From NCBI GenBank assembly GCA_016716565.1, contig JADJWC010000002.1, forward strand, positions 310,001-374,000: a DNA stretch of 64,000 bases, read 5' to 3'. The notes beneath the pieces are model-generated. The model had not been told where the DNA came from. It made no database searches and saw only the letters and a list, made by a program, of their open reading frames with translations. The stretch comes from a bacterium (GTDB lineage: Bacteria > Bacteroidota > Ignavibacteria > Ignavibacteriales > Ignavibacteriaceae). Positions 44,501 through 54,160 of the stretch are shown piece after piece. Numbering within the stretch: position 1 is the first letter of the stretch; each line of letters begins with the position of its first letter. The position numbers and the translations under genes are program-made.

Positions 44501-44580
44501 ATTTCCTCAACGACAGGCCAGAGAACCTTCAGATTTTTCTCGTGCTTATCGCCGAATAATTTCTTAACAATATTTAACAT
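41542..44580 (-). CDS. secA: preprotein translocase ATPase SecA
   Basis: Motor ATPase of Sec export. The 1012 aa protein has Walker A (GEGKTLVATLP), DEVD Walker B, the arginine-finger helicase region GRGTDIKLG, and a C-terminal zinc motif CPCGSGKKYKQCHGK that binds SecB or phospholipid. Long length is due to an insert in the nucleotide-binding fold, common in this bacterial group. AAGGAGTT precedes the ATG and a TTACAT-N17-TATAAT promoter lies upstream. Confidence 0.98.
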   Translation of the reverse strand: MLNIVKKLFGDKHEKNLKVLWPVVEEINQEYEKLKPLSDDELRAKTQEFKDKINEHTAETRKQIAELREKLQSDEEFDRIAVYDELDALNEKLDEEYEEILNQILPEAFAVVKSTCERLVGKTWTVVGNKIHWDMIPYDVQLIGGMVLHQGKIAEMATGEGKTLVATLPVYLNALTGRGVHLVTVNDYLAQRDSEWMGEIYKFHGLTVGCILNTMDPRQRKEIYNRDITFGTNNEFGFDYLRDNMAIDKEGQVQRGHNFVIVDEVDSVLVDEARTPLIISGPVDVDDHKFMEMKPRIERIFKKQKNLVASMLAEAEKILEEQGATPEAGVHIFRAYRGLPKNNKLMKVISEASNKKLMQETELEYLREKAKNMHIIDDELYFVIDEKNNSIDLTEKGREELAQGSGMEKDFFVLPDLGTEISKFENDPNLSEEEKIKKKDALYSRYSEASERIHTLHQLLKAYTLFDKDVEYVVTEDGKIAIVDEFTGRVLPGRRYSDGLHQAIEAKENVKVQRDSQTLATITLQNYFRMYKKLAGMTGTAETEENEFFQIYNLEVVVIPTHKACIRDDTDDSIYKTKREKYNAVIEKIEELKKEGRPVLVGTTSVEVSETISRMLKRKGVQHNVLNAKQHQREAEIVAHAGEISAVTIATNMAGRGTDIKLGAGVRDRGGLYILGTERHESRRIDRQLRGRSGRQGDPGTSKFFLSLEDDLMRLFGSDRISSVMERMGLKEGEVIQHPLISRSVERAQKKVEENNFSIRKRLLEYDNTMNSQREVIYTKRNRALQGDRLKSEVFDLLDEYITALVDMYFENVEADQIREELMMKLLVDVKVEPEEFEKLGKDGLKEKLLNAAKEFYNKKEQMLGSELMARLERYAMLSVIDTKWKEHLREMDDLKEGIGLRAYGQKDPLVEYKGESFKLFVSLLEQIRNDVVSFTFKFFPHAPGEVQQQRRQPVTRMTESKAVTTNIGLQQKPSSAQVAGKMQPIQIAEKVGRNDPCPCGSGKKYKQCHGK

Positions 44581-44598
44581 TCAGTGTCTAACTCCTTA

Positions 44599-44627
44599 AT
44601 TATAGTGCGTTTAACATACTTATGTAA
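44599..44627 (-). promoter_or_regulatory. sigma-70 promoter of secA
   Basis: On the minus strand, TTACAT (-35), a 17 bp spacer and a perfect TATAAT (-10). The start point would be about 10-15 bases before an AAGGAGTT ribosome-binding site. Confidence 0.65.
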
Positions 44628-44774
44628 GTTTTGAAATGCAATTTAAGAAATTTTGGTTAGAATAGATCGCATACTAATTTAAGTAAGTGTAATTATCCAT
44701 TTGTTGTTTTTTAGAAAATGAATTCTGAGATTACAAATGAAAAATATTTTTTATTGACTAATTATGGGGGAAAT

Positions 44775-45416
44775 ATGAAATATCTTGCTATAATCTTTAG
44801 TTCGATCTTCTTATTTCATTACTGTTCAGATTCAGTGATAGAGCCAAACGAATATTCCTTAAAAAGATTGAAAGGACAATTAGAGAATTATAATTTAGGT
44901 GATAGTGTAGTAATACGTCTCGATAGAGTATACATTATAAGACCGACCGGCGATTCTATTATAGTAATTTCATCTGGTGCAATTGAGTCAGACGGTAGTT
45001 TTGAAATCGAACTTGAAGAACCCCCAGATTTCCTTCTTAACAACATTAATGGATGTACTACAAACATAATCAGTGATAGTTCCGCTCTTATCTATCCTCA
45101 TTCATCTTATATCCTTTATAAAAATAATATTAAAATTGGATTTATATATTGTTCCGAAAAGTCTTTTGATGAATATCCAGCTGGCGGAGAATATATAACT
45201 AGCTTACTTTACTCTGACAGAGAATTAACAGTTACCGGAGATTGTATTAATCAAGGAGGAACAAAAACAAGCATTAATAAAATTAATTGTCATTATTTAA
45301 AAGGTTGGAATTTCAGAGTACATTCTCTGATTGAGAATTCAGATACACTTTTTATTAATGAAACAACAGTCGATAATACATTTAAAGGCAATTGGTATTT
45401 TGGATTATATAATTAG
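44775..45416 (+). CDS. exported protein of unknown function (possible lipoprotein)
   Basis: Protein of 213 aa with a short signal (about 1-16) ending FHYC, a possible but non-classical lipobox. The rest is predicted beta-rich with no recognised domain; it contains a Cys pair pattern (NGCTTN, FIYCSEK, GDCIN, INCHY). The ATG at 44775 follows GGGGGAAAT and gives a proper signal; an upstream start would add 19 residues before it. Codon use looks more AT-rich than its neighbours, and it has no operon partner, so it may be a lineage-specific gene. Confidence 0.65.
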   Translation: MKYLAIIFSSIFLFHYCSDSVIEPNEYSLKRLKGQLENYNLGDSVVIRLDRVYIIRPTGDSIIVISSGAIESDGSFEIELEEPPDFLLNNINGCTTNIISDSSALIYPHSSYILYKNNIKIGFIYCSEKSFDEYPAGGEYITSLLYSDRELTVTGDCINQGGTKTSINKINCHYLKGWNFRVHSLIENSDTLFINETTVDNTFKGNWYFGLYN

Positions 45417-45544
45417 ATAATTCTAAAATTTTATTCTAAATTCAAACAGCTTCTCGAGAATACATCATAATAATGTACTAACAAGCCCATTTATCCTTAA
45501 ATTTGAGTAATAATTGATTATTTGAATTTAAGAGTTCAATTCAT

Positions 45545-48402
45545 TTGCGATTAAAAACTTTATCTGATGATTTCATAAATAAGCTTGCCGGCTTTTCTGC
45601 CGGTGCACTTCCGCCGCAGGATTTTGAACGCCTGATAAAACTTTTCTCTTCAGAAATAAAAAAACATTACTTCACACATTCATCTGAATCAAACTTGCTG
45701 AGAATAATCAATGGAATGTTTGACAAATTCTTTTTCCTCAGCGAATGTCTTCGTTATCCTCATTATGTTGAAATACTTGTAAGCATTGCCTCTAACAGTA
45801 ATTATTTGAGCGATATACTCGTTATCAATCCGGAGTTTTTTATCTCGTTACTGATTCATCAATTCTTAATTCAATGCTGGATAAAGAAGTATTTGATGCT
45901 GAAGTAGAAGAAAGAATTTTACGATATAATTCACTCGACGCAAAAACTCACGCACTCAATTCTATCAAGAGAAGAGAAATACTCAGGATTGGATTGAAAG
46001 ATATTTTTGGTCAGGCAGAAGTTCAAGAAATAACCTCTGAACTTTCAATTCTTGCAACAACTTTAACCAGTAAATTATTTGAAAGCTGCTACCAGCTCAT
46101 TCTCAATAAATACAAAATTGCAAAAGTAAAGCAAGAGTATTGTATAATTTCACTCGGTAAGCTCGGCGGTGGTGAATTGAATTATAGTTCTGACATTGAC
46201 ATTATAATCTTCTACGATGAAGATAGCGAAGTTGGTAGTGGGTTGTTGGGGGTTGGTGGTCGGAAATCCTTAAAAGAAAAAAAGTTTGTTGGGAGTAAAT
46301 ATTATAGTGAAATTCTATCGGAGACAATTCAGTTATTTCTTGAGAAGTGTACATCATCAGAAGCGGGAAGTTTGTACAGAATTGATCTTCGATTAAGACC
46401 TGATGGTAAAAGTTCATCGTCATGCAGAAGTCTGCAGGAATATCTTGATTACTACGAAAGCAGAGGAAGCGATTGGGAGAGACAGATGTTAATTAAAGCA
46501 GGATTTCTTGGAGGAAGTGAAAAGCTTTATTCGCAATTCATAAAATACATTGACAGATTTATTTATCCTGCCGTTCATTTTGTTTCACCAATTGAGCAGA
46601 TGAAAAGGCTTCGAAAAATTATTGAACGTGAAAGCGAAGAGTCAGGAAACATTAAAACAATCGCTGGTGGAATAAGAGATATAGAGTTTGTTGCTCAGGC
46701 ACTTCAACTTTTGAATGCCGGAAAAAATCCATCTCTAAAAACGGGTAACACATTGATTGCACTGGAAAAATTAGAGAGTTCAAAACTTCTAAAAAAATCT
46801 GAGAATAAGACGCTCCGCGAAGCATATATTTTTTACAGGAGAATCGAGCACTTCCTGCAATTGATGAATAATACTCAAACGCACACCATTCCGGAGAGTG
46901 GAGAAATCGTGGAAAAGTTAAGTCATTTTCTCGGTTTCAAATCACTGAAAGAATTCAAGGACCAAGTTCAAACTTTTAGAAAAGATGTCCGGGATATTTA
47001 TAATTCTATTCTCGGAGAAACAAAAAAATCCCAGGATAAACAATATATTTTCAGTCAGATCAAATTCATTAATCCTCAGAGAGCAGAATCTGATGTTACT
47101 TTTTTGAGAGAAGGAAAAGGTTTAACAGTAAGTCGTAAATTTGATAAATCAACGCTAGAAGCATTCGCTAAGATTGAAGAAGTCATTAATAACTTTTTAC
47201 TCAAATCGAATAACCCTGATCTGTGTCTTTCAAATTTTGTTCGTGTAATAAAGCAAGCCGACTTTCCTTCTATCTGGTATAAAGAATTCACTAATGAAAA
47301 TTTTCTAAAAATCTTTTTGCAGTTGTGTGAAAATTCGCAGTTGGTTATCGATCTTTTTGCAGAAGATAAAATTCTCAGAGAAGGATTTTTGAGCAGGGAT
47401 TTTCTGAGCGAAGTTATATTGAGTGAAGCCAAAACAATCCGTTTAAAAAATAGTTTGTTCAGACTCGCAGTGCAATTAGCAATTAAACTCATCGAACCTG
47501 AGATCGCATCAAAATTGTTGAGTGAATCAGTTAGGCAAAAGATAAGCTCGGTCTCAGATGAATTCAGTAAAAAGAAAAAGTGGGAAGAAGATTTTTTGAT
47601 TATTGTTCTCGGAAGCACAGGAACAGAAACAATGACATTTGCTTCAGACGTTGATTTGATTTTTGCTGTAAAGAATTCTGGCAAGTACTTAAAAGTCCAA
47701 AATGATTTTCAGGAGCTGCTTGCTAAATTAAAAACAGAACTTGCACCATTTTCAGTTGATTGCAGATTGCGACCCGAAGGTGCAAGCAGTCAGCTCGTGT
47801 GGGATTTTGATAAATACACTGAATACCTGGACATCCGGGCCAGGATCTGGGAACTTCAATCATTTCTGAAAGCAAGTTATGTAAGTGGTGATGAAAAGCT
47901 TTTTATGAGACTTCTGAAAACATTTCAGAAAAGAGTAGCAAAATTAAATCCTGAGGAAATCATTAAAGGCATAAACGATATCAGATCAAAATCAATATCA
48001 AGTTTTCCTGCTGAAATGGGATTGGTTGACCTTAAGAAAAGTGCCGGTGGCTTGAGTGATGTTGAATACATTGCGCACTATCTTATTTTGTCAGATTCTG
48101 GATTGGCAGCATTGTTTACCGGTAAATCCATTTCAACAATCTTAGATACACTTTCGGGTAAATCGAAGCATAAAAAAGTTTTAAATGAGCTTGCCGATAA
48201 TTACATTTTCATTAAGAATTTAGAAATTTTTAATCAGCTTGCTTTCAGCAGCAGTTCGTCAAAGTTATCGACTGAAGAAAAAAAGTTTGATAAGCTTGCT
48301 CGGTTTATGAAAATTGAAAACGGTGCATCGTTAAAGAAAAAAATAAATTCTGTTCTTCAATTCAATAGAGAGAGTTATTCTGCAATCATCCGGAAAAAAT
48401 AG
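45545..48402 (+). CDS. glnE: glutamine synthetase adenylyltransferase/adenylyl-removing enzyme GlnE, frameshifted
   Basis: Bifunctional nucleotidyltransferase controlling glutamine synthetase in response to P-II. Two NTase domains are visible: LGKLGGGELNYSSDIDIIIFYDED in the first half (split here by a helix turn) and LGSTGTETMTFASDVDLIFAV in the second, joined by GlnD-UR helical linkers. The first 99 codons (from a TTG at 45545) and the rest (from about 45840) are in different frames. Adding one T to the six-T run at 45836-45841 restores a continuous protein of about 950 aa, normal for GlnE. A G-rich repeat at 46231-46262 adds an in-frame VGSGLLGVGGR loop next to the first active site. Confidence 0.9.
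46231..46262. repeat. G/T-rich repeat-like insert inside glnE
   Basis: GTTGGTAGTGGGTTGTTGGG followed by GGTTGGTGGT; composition is unlike the surrounding coding sequence. It encodes a Gly/Val-rich loop between the first NTase motif and the next conserved helix. Confidence 0.5.
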
Positions 48403-48405
48403 AAA

Positions 48406-50334
48406 ATGAATTTTGTAAAGAAATATTTCTACCTCGTCACAGCACTTTTTACATTTATAGTTTACTTGTTCACGCTTGCACCTTCAGTTGTGCAGATAGA
48501 TTCCGGTGAGCTTTCGGCGGTTCAGGCCACACTTGGAATCGCGCACCCGACCGGTTATCCATTGTTCACGATGATTGGTTATTTATTTTCGTTGATTCCT
48601 CTTCCCTTTTCAAAGATATTTCAGCTGAATATTCTTGCAGCAATTTATTGCAGTGCCGGAGTTGGAGTTTTCACTTATACAATAAAATATTGTCTTGATA
48701 ATCTTGCTGTATTCAAAAAGAAAAGTTCATCTAAAGAATCAACAAAGAAGGACAAGAAGAAAGCGAAAGATCAGACTATTACTGAGAAACAAATTGACAT
48801 TCCAGAAAACTTCAAATTACTTGCAGCAGTATTTGGAGGATTGACGCTTGCATTCAGCAGGACATTCTGGTTTCAGAGCACTTCGGTGGAAGTTTATTCG
48901 CTCCACTTGCTTCTGATTTCTCTCATCATTCTTTTTCTTTTGAAAGCATACGTAAATTCTTTTGAGAATGATAAGCTGACGAACTGGCTACTATTTGCTT
49001 TCTTCCTTGCTCTTGGGTTTACAAATCATCTTACAACTTTGATGATACTTCCCGGAACAGCCTATCTGTATTTCTCGAGATACAAATTCAATTCAGCCAG
49101 CTTCAAAAAATTAACATTGATGATTGCACTTTTCATTGTCGTTCTTGTTGTGGTTTATTCCTATCTGCCATTGAGAGCTTCGCAGAATCCAATATTGAAT
49201 TGGGGAAATCCAATTGATTGGGAAAGAATTTATCGTCACGTAACCGGCAGACAATACCAGGTTTGGTTGTTCACTTCGTTCGATTCAGCCGGAAAACAGT
49301 TTAGCCATTTCTGGAGTATTCTTCCATTTGAATTTTTCGTTGGATTAATACTCGCATTGTTTGGATTGTTTGTTTCTTTATTCAAATCAAGATCTTTAGG
49401 CTTATTTATTCTGATAACATTTCTCTTCACTTTATTTTATTCAATTAACTACGATATCCACGATATCGATTCGTATTTTCTCCTCGCCTTTGTGATGATT
49501 TCATTCTCAGCGGCATTTGGTGCGCTCAAGTTTTTAGAAATGAAAAATATTCCGAAGAATTATGCACTCACCGGGTTAGGAATTGTTCTTGCGATTCAAC
49601 TCTTCTTCAATTTCAGAGAAGTCAATCAAAGCAATGTTTACACTTATGAAGATTACACAAAAGCTGTTCTGAATACCGTTCCTGAAAACTCGATTATCTT
49701 CAGCTACCAGTGGGATTACTTTATTTCGGCTTCTTATTATTATCAGTTTGTTGAGGATTACAGAAGAGATGTTACGGTTATCGATAAAGAATTACTGCGA
49801 AGATCTTGGTATTACAAGCAAATTGAAAATCAAGATCCGGATATTTTAAAGGGTGTTCAAAACGAAGTCAATCAGTTTCTTGTCGCACTTCAACCGTTTG
49901 AAAGAGATGAAAATTTCAATCCCACACTTTTAGAGAATTTGTACAAAGCAATAATGAGCAATCTAATCAAGACAAATGTGAGCAGCAGGGATTATTTCAT
50001 TGCCCCTGAACTTTTTGATCAGGAAATGCAGCGCGGTGAATTCAGATTACCGGAAGGCTATACACTCGTTCCTCATTTATTTTTCTACAAAGTTGTTCAG
50101 GGAGATGAATATGTTCCGGCACCAGATCCTGATTTTCAAATACGGTTCTGGTCTAACAGAAATGTTTATATTGAAACAATAGAAAATATGGTTGGGAAGA
50201 TGTTATCCAACCGTGCTTTTTATGAAGTTAAATTCGGAAGAACAGACAGAGCAAAAATTTATCTGAAAAAAATCCAGAAAGATCTTCCGGGATTTAAGCT
50301 TCATCCCGCTCTGCTGGAAGTGTTGAAGAATTAG
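48406..50334 (+). CDS. DUF2723 family membrane glycosyltransferase-like protein
   Basis: GT-C-type integral membrane protein of 642 aa. The family opening TLAPSVVQIDSGELSAVQATLGIAHPTGYPLF with the acidic DSGE pair (catalytic in GT-C enzymes) is near residues 21-54 (pattern broken into helices). About ten helices follow, then a soluble C-terminal domain with a conserved YQWDYFISASYYYQFV segment. The protein may transfer lipid-linked sugars to proteins or glycans. It starts 3 bp after glnE, so they form an operon. Confidence 0.88.
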   Translation: MNFVKKYFYLVTALFTFIVYLFTLAPSVVQIDSGELSAVQATLGIAHPTGYPLFTMIGYLFSLIPLPFSKIFQLNILAAIYCSAGVGVFTYTIKYCLDNLAVFKKKSSSKESTKKDKKKAKDQTITEKQIDIPENFKLLAAVFGGLTLAFSRTFWFQSTSVEVYSLHLLLISLIILFLLKAYVNSFENDKLTNWLLFAFFLALGFTNHLTTLMILPGTAYLYFSRYKFNSASFKKLTLMIALFIVVLVVVYSYLPLRASQNPILNWGNPIDWERIYRHVTGRQYQVWLFTSFDSAGKQFSHFWSILPFEFFVGLILALFGLFVSLFKSRSLGLFILITFLFTLFYSINYDIHDIDSYFLLAFVMISFSAAFGALKFLEMKNIPKNYALTGLGIVLAIQLFFNFREVNQSNVYTYEDYTKAVLNTVPENSIIFSYQWDYFISASYYYQFVEDYRRDVTVIDKELLRRSWYYKQIENQDPDILKGVQNEVNQFLVALQPFERDENFNPTLLENLYKAIMSNLIKTNVSSRDYFIAPELFDQEMQRGEFRLPEGYTLVPHLFFYKVVQGDEYVPAPDPDFQIRFWSNRNVYIETIENMVGKMLSNRAFYEVKFGRTDRAKIYLKKIQKDLPGFKLHPALLEVLKN

Positions 50335-51416
50335 TCTTCAATTGCTTCGAGTAATTCTGTAATTCTCTCCTTTGTAAGTTCAGCTTTAGTTCTGAATGAT
50401 TGAAGCGTAACATCCATCTGCTGGATAAGGTTTCGTTTGTAATATCTCGGCGCATAAATAGAACCATCGATCATATAAATCCGCTGAGTATTTTCGTCAT
50501 AGAAAAAATAATTTACAAAGGGTCCGCCCATTCCTTTAATATTAAGTTCCCATAAACCCTGGGTGAACAGAGCATACCGACCGTTAAAATTAATTTCATT
50601 TACTACAAAATTATCTGATGCAACTACCACGTGCGATGCATCATCGCTTGTTTGATAATATTTTTTCGTTACCCTGTTCCTGATAACCTTTATCGAATCC
50701 TGTGACATATAATCCGGAGTCGCATTATCAATCCAGTGAATGAATATCCAGCGTTCCATTTCTGTGCCCGGTGATCTTCTAAGCCAGATAAATTTATCTT
50801 CGGGTTTTTCAACTGCAACAACGTAATCGGCTTGAACATAAATAACCCAGCCGTAATCACGCAGAAATTTTCCTTCAATGTCTTCACGCTCGTATGTCGG
50901 GTTGTATAAATTATTGAATAATCTTTCATCAGATTTTTTTTGAAAGTTATATAGAATATCGTCTGCATTATTCAGAATCTTTTTATTAAGCTCCTCAATT
51001 GTGTTTGCAGAAAGCACTGCTACAATCTGACTCTTAGCCCAAAGGTCATATTTATAAGCTACAAAATTTGAATCGGAAGCCAACTTGTTTTCTACAGATG
51101 AATCAACAATAGCCTGAATATACTGAGAGGTTCTGCTTCCGGAGTTTAGCGGTGCAGCAATAATAATATTTTTAGTCCGCTGATTTTTTTCAATTTGAGA
51201 TACATTCATTCTTTTTAGGGTGAATAATTTTTCAGGTTGAGGCGTGTAAATTTCTTTTTCAAAAGTCGCCTGCAAAGCGGGAAGTAATTGTTCATATTCC
51301 ACTGAATCTGCCACAACATATATTTCATCTTCGAAACCTTTGGCTGGCTTCTGCGAATCACAGGAAATCATCAGAGTTAAAATTGTGACTATCATAATTA
51401 ACAAAATTTTTTTCAT
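50331..51416 (-). CDS. DUF4837 family lipoprotein
   Basis: Lipoprotein of 361 aa. The signal ends LMISCDS (Cys near 19), followed by the family's globular domain, with IYVVADSVEYEQLLPALQATFE at the start and WLRRSPGTEMERWIFIHW as a conserved block. The function is unknown. The ATG at 51416 gives a standard lipoprotein signal; a longer frame would run into the SEC59-like gene. It starts 2 bp after that gene and is convergent with the DUF2723 gene (4 bp overlap). Confidence 0.85.
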   Translation of the reverse strand: MKKILLIMIVTILTLMISCDSQKPAKGFEDEIYVVADSVEYEQLLPALQATFEKEIYTPQPEKLFTLKRMNVSQIEKNQRTKNIIIAAPLNSGSRTSQYIQAIVDSSVENKLASDSNFVAYKYDLWAKSQIVAVLSANTIEELNKKILNNADDILYNFQKKSDERLFNNLYNPTYEREDIEGKFLRDYGWVIYVQADYVVAVEKPEDKFIWLRRSPGTEMERWIFIHWIDNATPDYMSQDSIKVIRNRVTKKYYQTSDDASHVVVASDNFVVNEINFNGRYALFTQGLWELNIKGMGGPFVNYFFYDENTQRIYMIDGSIYAPRYYKRNLIQQMDVTLQSFRTKAELTKERITELLEAIED

Positions 51417-51418
51417 AA

Positions 51419-52087
51419 CTACCTCGGTACGTTTGAAAGAGTTAATTCCAGGTTCGGCAGCATAGCAAGGTACAATCCCCACATTGTGAATCCAACTGAA
51501 AGCGGGATTGATAAATTATCATCAACTAATTTGAATGAAATATTTTCCACTATTGAACCAACAAACGCAGCAATAAAACCTATTATATATTCTTCTGTGA
51601 AGCTGCCGATTTTAGGAGTAAATAAAATCACAATACATGCACTAATAAAAAAGGTTAAAGTTCCCTCCAAGCTTTTGGAGAGGAATTTATGTCTGCCGAA
51701 TTTTCTGCCTATCAACGCCGCAGCCGAATCGCTTATTATCAATATTGAAAATGCTGTGATGAAAATAACTTTGGGAAATATCAACACGCTTATAAGTGCG
51801 GAAATTAAAACATATGTAGCACCGTTTAGATTTTTCTTTTTGTGATCGAGTTCATGCTCGCGCAGTAAAAAGCCAAAAATCTTGTAGAAAACTTTTCCTG
51901 TTTCAGGATGAAGGTATCTGCCGAGATCAATTATTAAAGCAACTACTGCAAGAATAGCAAGAATGGTAGCCGCAGTTTCGACAGTAATGAAATAATAAAC
52001 AATGGGAATTGACAGCGAAGTAAGATGAATCAGTTTACGGAATAATTCATCTCTGTACTGAATAGTACCGTTATCAATTGGCGTCAT
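51419..52087 (-). CDS. SEC59/DGK1/VTE5-family polyprenol or lipid kinase
   Basis: Membrane protein of 222 aa with six to seven helices. It resembles the CTP-dependent dolichol/phytol/diacylglycerol kinase family: FRKLIHLTSLSIPIVYYF at the N-terminus, DLGRYLHPETGKVFYK in a loop, and the conserved SDSAAALIGRKFGRHKFLSKSLEGT block that carries the nucleotide site. The lipid substrate cannot be assigned. Its start overlaps the ftsH stop by 14 bp. Confidence 0.88.
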   Translation of the reverse strand: MTPIDNGTIQYRDELFRKLIHLTSLSIPIVYYFITVETAATILAILAVVALIIDLGRYLHPETGKVFYKIFGFLLREHELDHKKKNLNGATYVLISALISVLIFPKVIFITAFSILIISDSAAALIGRKFGRHKFLSKSLEGTLTFFISACIVILFTPKIGSFTEEYIIGFIAAFVGSIVENISFKLVDDNLSIPLSVGFTMWGLYLAMLPNLELTLSNVPR

Positions 52088-54125
52088 CTTTTACAGGAGC
52101 ATCCTTCTGCTTTCGCTGCTGCATCATCACTTTAACATGCTCTGGAATTTCGTCTTCCTTTTTCGGCTCTTTAATTTCCGGTATAGGAGGAAGCTCTTCG
52201 CCTTTTATAATTCTTTCAATTTCCTCGGAATCGAGAATTTCGCGTTCGAGAAGTTCCTTTGAAAGTTTATGAAGTAGGTCGATATTTTCTCTCAAAATTT
52301 TCTCGGCACGGCCCATTGCATTATTTATGATACCACGTACCTCTTCATCAATTTCGATTGCAGTCTTTTCGCTGTAATCACGATGTTTCTGTATTTCTCT
52401 TCCAAGGAAAATTTCTTCCTCTTTCGCACCGTAGCTCATCGGTCCCATCTTATCGCTCATCCCCCACTCACATACCATCTTACGTGCAATGTTGGTAGCT
52501 TTTTCAATATCGTTTCCAGCACCGGTTGTGTAATGATCGAAAACAATTTTTTCAGCAGCACGGCCGCCAAGCGCGTAAGTGATTACTGCTTCAAGATATT
52601 CTTTTGAGTAAGTATGCTTTTCATCAATCGGGAGGTAACTCGTAACACCGAGCGCACGACCTCTCGGAATAATTGTTACTTTGTGAACAGGATCAGCTTC
52701 GGGAATCATTCTTGCAACGAGAACGTGACCAATCTCATGATATGCAGTGGTTTTCTTTTCTTCTTCGGAAATAATCATACTCTTTCGTTCCATTCCCATC
52801 ATCACTTTATCTTTTGCTTCTTCGAAGTCTGACATTTCAACTTTTTTCTTATTCTTTCTTGCGGCAAGAAGAGCTGCTTCATTAACAAGATTGGCTAGTT
52901 CTGCACCTGCTAATCCGGGAGTTCCCTTCGCAAGCACTTCAAGATTTACTTTTTCCTCAAGCGGAATATTTCTTGTATGAACTTTGAGAATTCCTTCTCT
53001 TCCTTTTACATCGGGTCTGTCAACAACAACCTGACGGTCAAATCTTCCCGGTCTTAACAATGCTGGGTCAAGAACATCCGGCCTGTTTGTAGCAGCAATG
53101 ATTATAACACCGCTGTTTTGTTCAAAACCATCCATCTCAACAAGCAATTGATTGAGAGTCTGCTCTCTTTCATCATGACCTCCGCCGAGACCTGCACCAC
53201 GATGTCTTCCAACCGCATCAATTTCATCAATAAAAATTATACAGGGAGCGTTCTTTTTTCCCTGTTCAAAAAGATCACGAACACGACTTGCACCAACACC
53301 AACAAACATCTCAACGAAATCTGCACCGCTGATTGAGAAAAACGGAACGCCGGCTTCTCCTGCAACGGCTCGTGCAAGAAGAGTTTTACCTGTTCCCGGA
53401 GGTCCAAGTAAAAGTACTCCACGAGGAATTTTTCCTCCAAGCTTCTGAAACTTGGAAGGCTCTTTTAAAAATTCAATTATTTCCTGCAACTCAACTTTTG
53501 CTTCATCTGCACCGGCAACATCACGAAAGGTTACACGCTGACTGGACTGACTTATCAACTTAGCTTTACTTTTCCCAAACGAAAAAATTCCTCTTGAGCC
53601 ACCGCTTTGTCCCTGCATCCTTCTCATAATAATTATCCAGATTGCAATGATCAGAAGCCAGGGAAGAAATCCGAGAAGGATATTCAGCCATTCACTTGAC
53701 TGTTTGTCAAATGAATATGTTATTCCTTTTTCTTTCCAGAGAGTTTCCTCTTCTTTGATTATCGGCTCAGGTATGTAAACAGAAATTGCGGTTACTTTTG
53801 TGGCCGTTCCATTAATGTTGATTGAAGTTTCTGAAGTTAATTCAGCACGGAAGAAATAATCATTAATATCAGACTTAGTGATCGTAGCTTCTTTTATTTT
53901 ATCCGTTTCATTCAGCAGGCGGCGGTATTCAGCAAAAGGAATATCAACAAATTGTTCCTGCGTAGTTCTGAAAACCTGCATAACAATTATTGCCGCAACA
54001 ATTACTGCGCCCCATCCAAAAACCATGCGTAGCACTTTCGACCAATCGAAGTTATCATCCGGTTTGTTAGGACCTGAACCCTTCGGTGGTTTTGGAGGCT
54101 TTTTATTTTCGTTGTTATCAGCCAT
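52074..54125 (-). CDS. ftsH: ATP-dependent zinc metalloprotease FtsH
   Basis: Membrane-anchored AAA+ protease of 683 aa. Two N-terminal helices (about 33-52 and 147-168) flank a periplasmic domain; Walker A GPPGTGKT is near 241-248, Walker B IIFIDEIDAVG follows, the SRH is intact, and the zinc motif HEIGH is at 463-467 with the downstream Asp ligand region. The N-terminus is unusually Pro/Lys-rich (KKPPKPPKGSGP). The ATG at 54125 (MADNNENKK) is preferred to one nine codons upstream. Confidence 0.97.
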   Translation of the reverse strand: MADNNENKKPPKPPKGSGPNKPDDNFDWSKVLRMVFGWGAVIVAAIIVMQVFRTTQEQFVDIPFAEYRRLLNETDKIKEATITKSDINDYFFRAELTSETSININGTATKVTAISVYIPEPIIKEEETLWKEKGITYSFDKQSSEWLNILLGFLPWLLIIAIWIIIMRRMQGQSGGSRGIFSFGKSKAKLISQSSQRVTFRDVAGADEAKVELQEIIEFLKEPSKFQKLGGKIPRGVLLLGPPGTGKTLLARAVAGEAGVPFFSISGADFVEMFVGVGASRVRDLFEQGKKNAPCIIFIDEIDAVGRHRGAGLGGGHDEREQTLNQLLVEMDGFEQNSGVIIIAATNRPDVLDPALLRPGRFDRQVVVDRPDVKGREGILKVHTRNIPLEEKVNLEVLAKGTPGLAGAELANLVNEAALLAARKNKKKVEMSDFEEAKDKVMMGMERKSMIISEEEKKTTAYHEIGHVLVARMIPEADPVHKVTIIPRGRALGVTSYLPIDEKHTYSKEYLEAVITYALGGRAAEKIVFDHYTTGAGNDIEKATNIARKMVCEWGMSDKMGPMSYGAKEEEIFLGREIQKHRDYSEKTAIEIDEEVRGIINNAMGRAEKILRENIDLLHKLSKELLEREILDSEEIERIIKGEELPPIPEIKEPKKEDEIPEHVKVMMQQRKQKDAPVKDDAN

Positions 54126-54160
54126 AAAAAATTTCTTAAAATCAATATTCATTAAAAAGT

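Noticed and set aside
45836..45841. Programmed frameshifting in glnE
   Set aside because: A T-run slip is conceivable, but GlnE is not known to use it and two other genes in the window carry similar homopolymer errors, so a sequence error is simpler.
47076..47684. 202-codon reading frame antisense to glnE
   Set aside because: Lies wholly within glnE on the opposite strand; residue composition is that of a shadow frame and no motif is visible.
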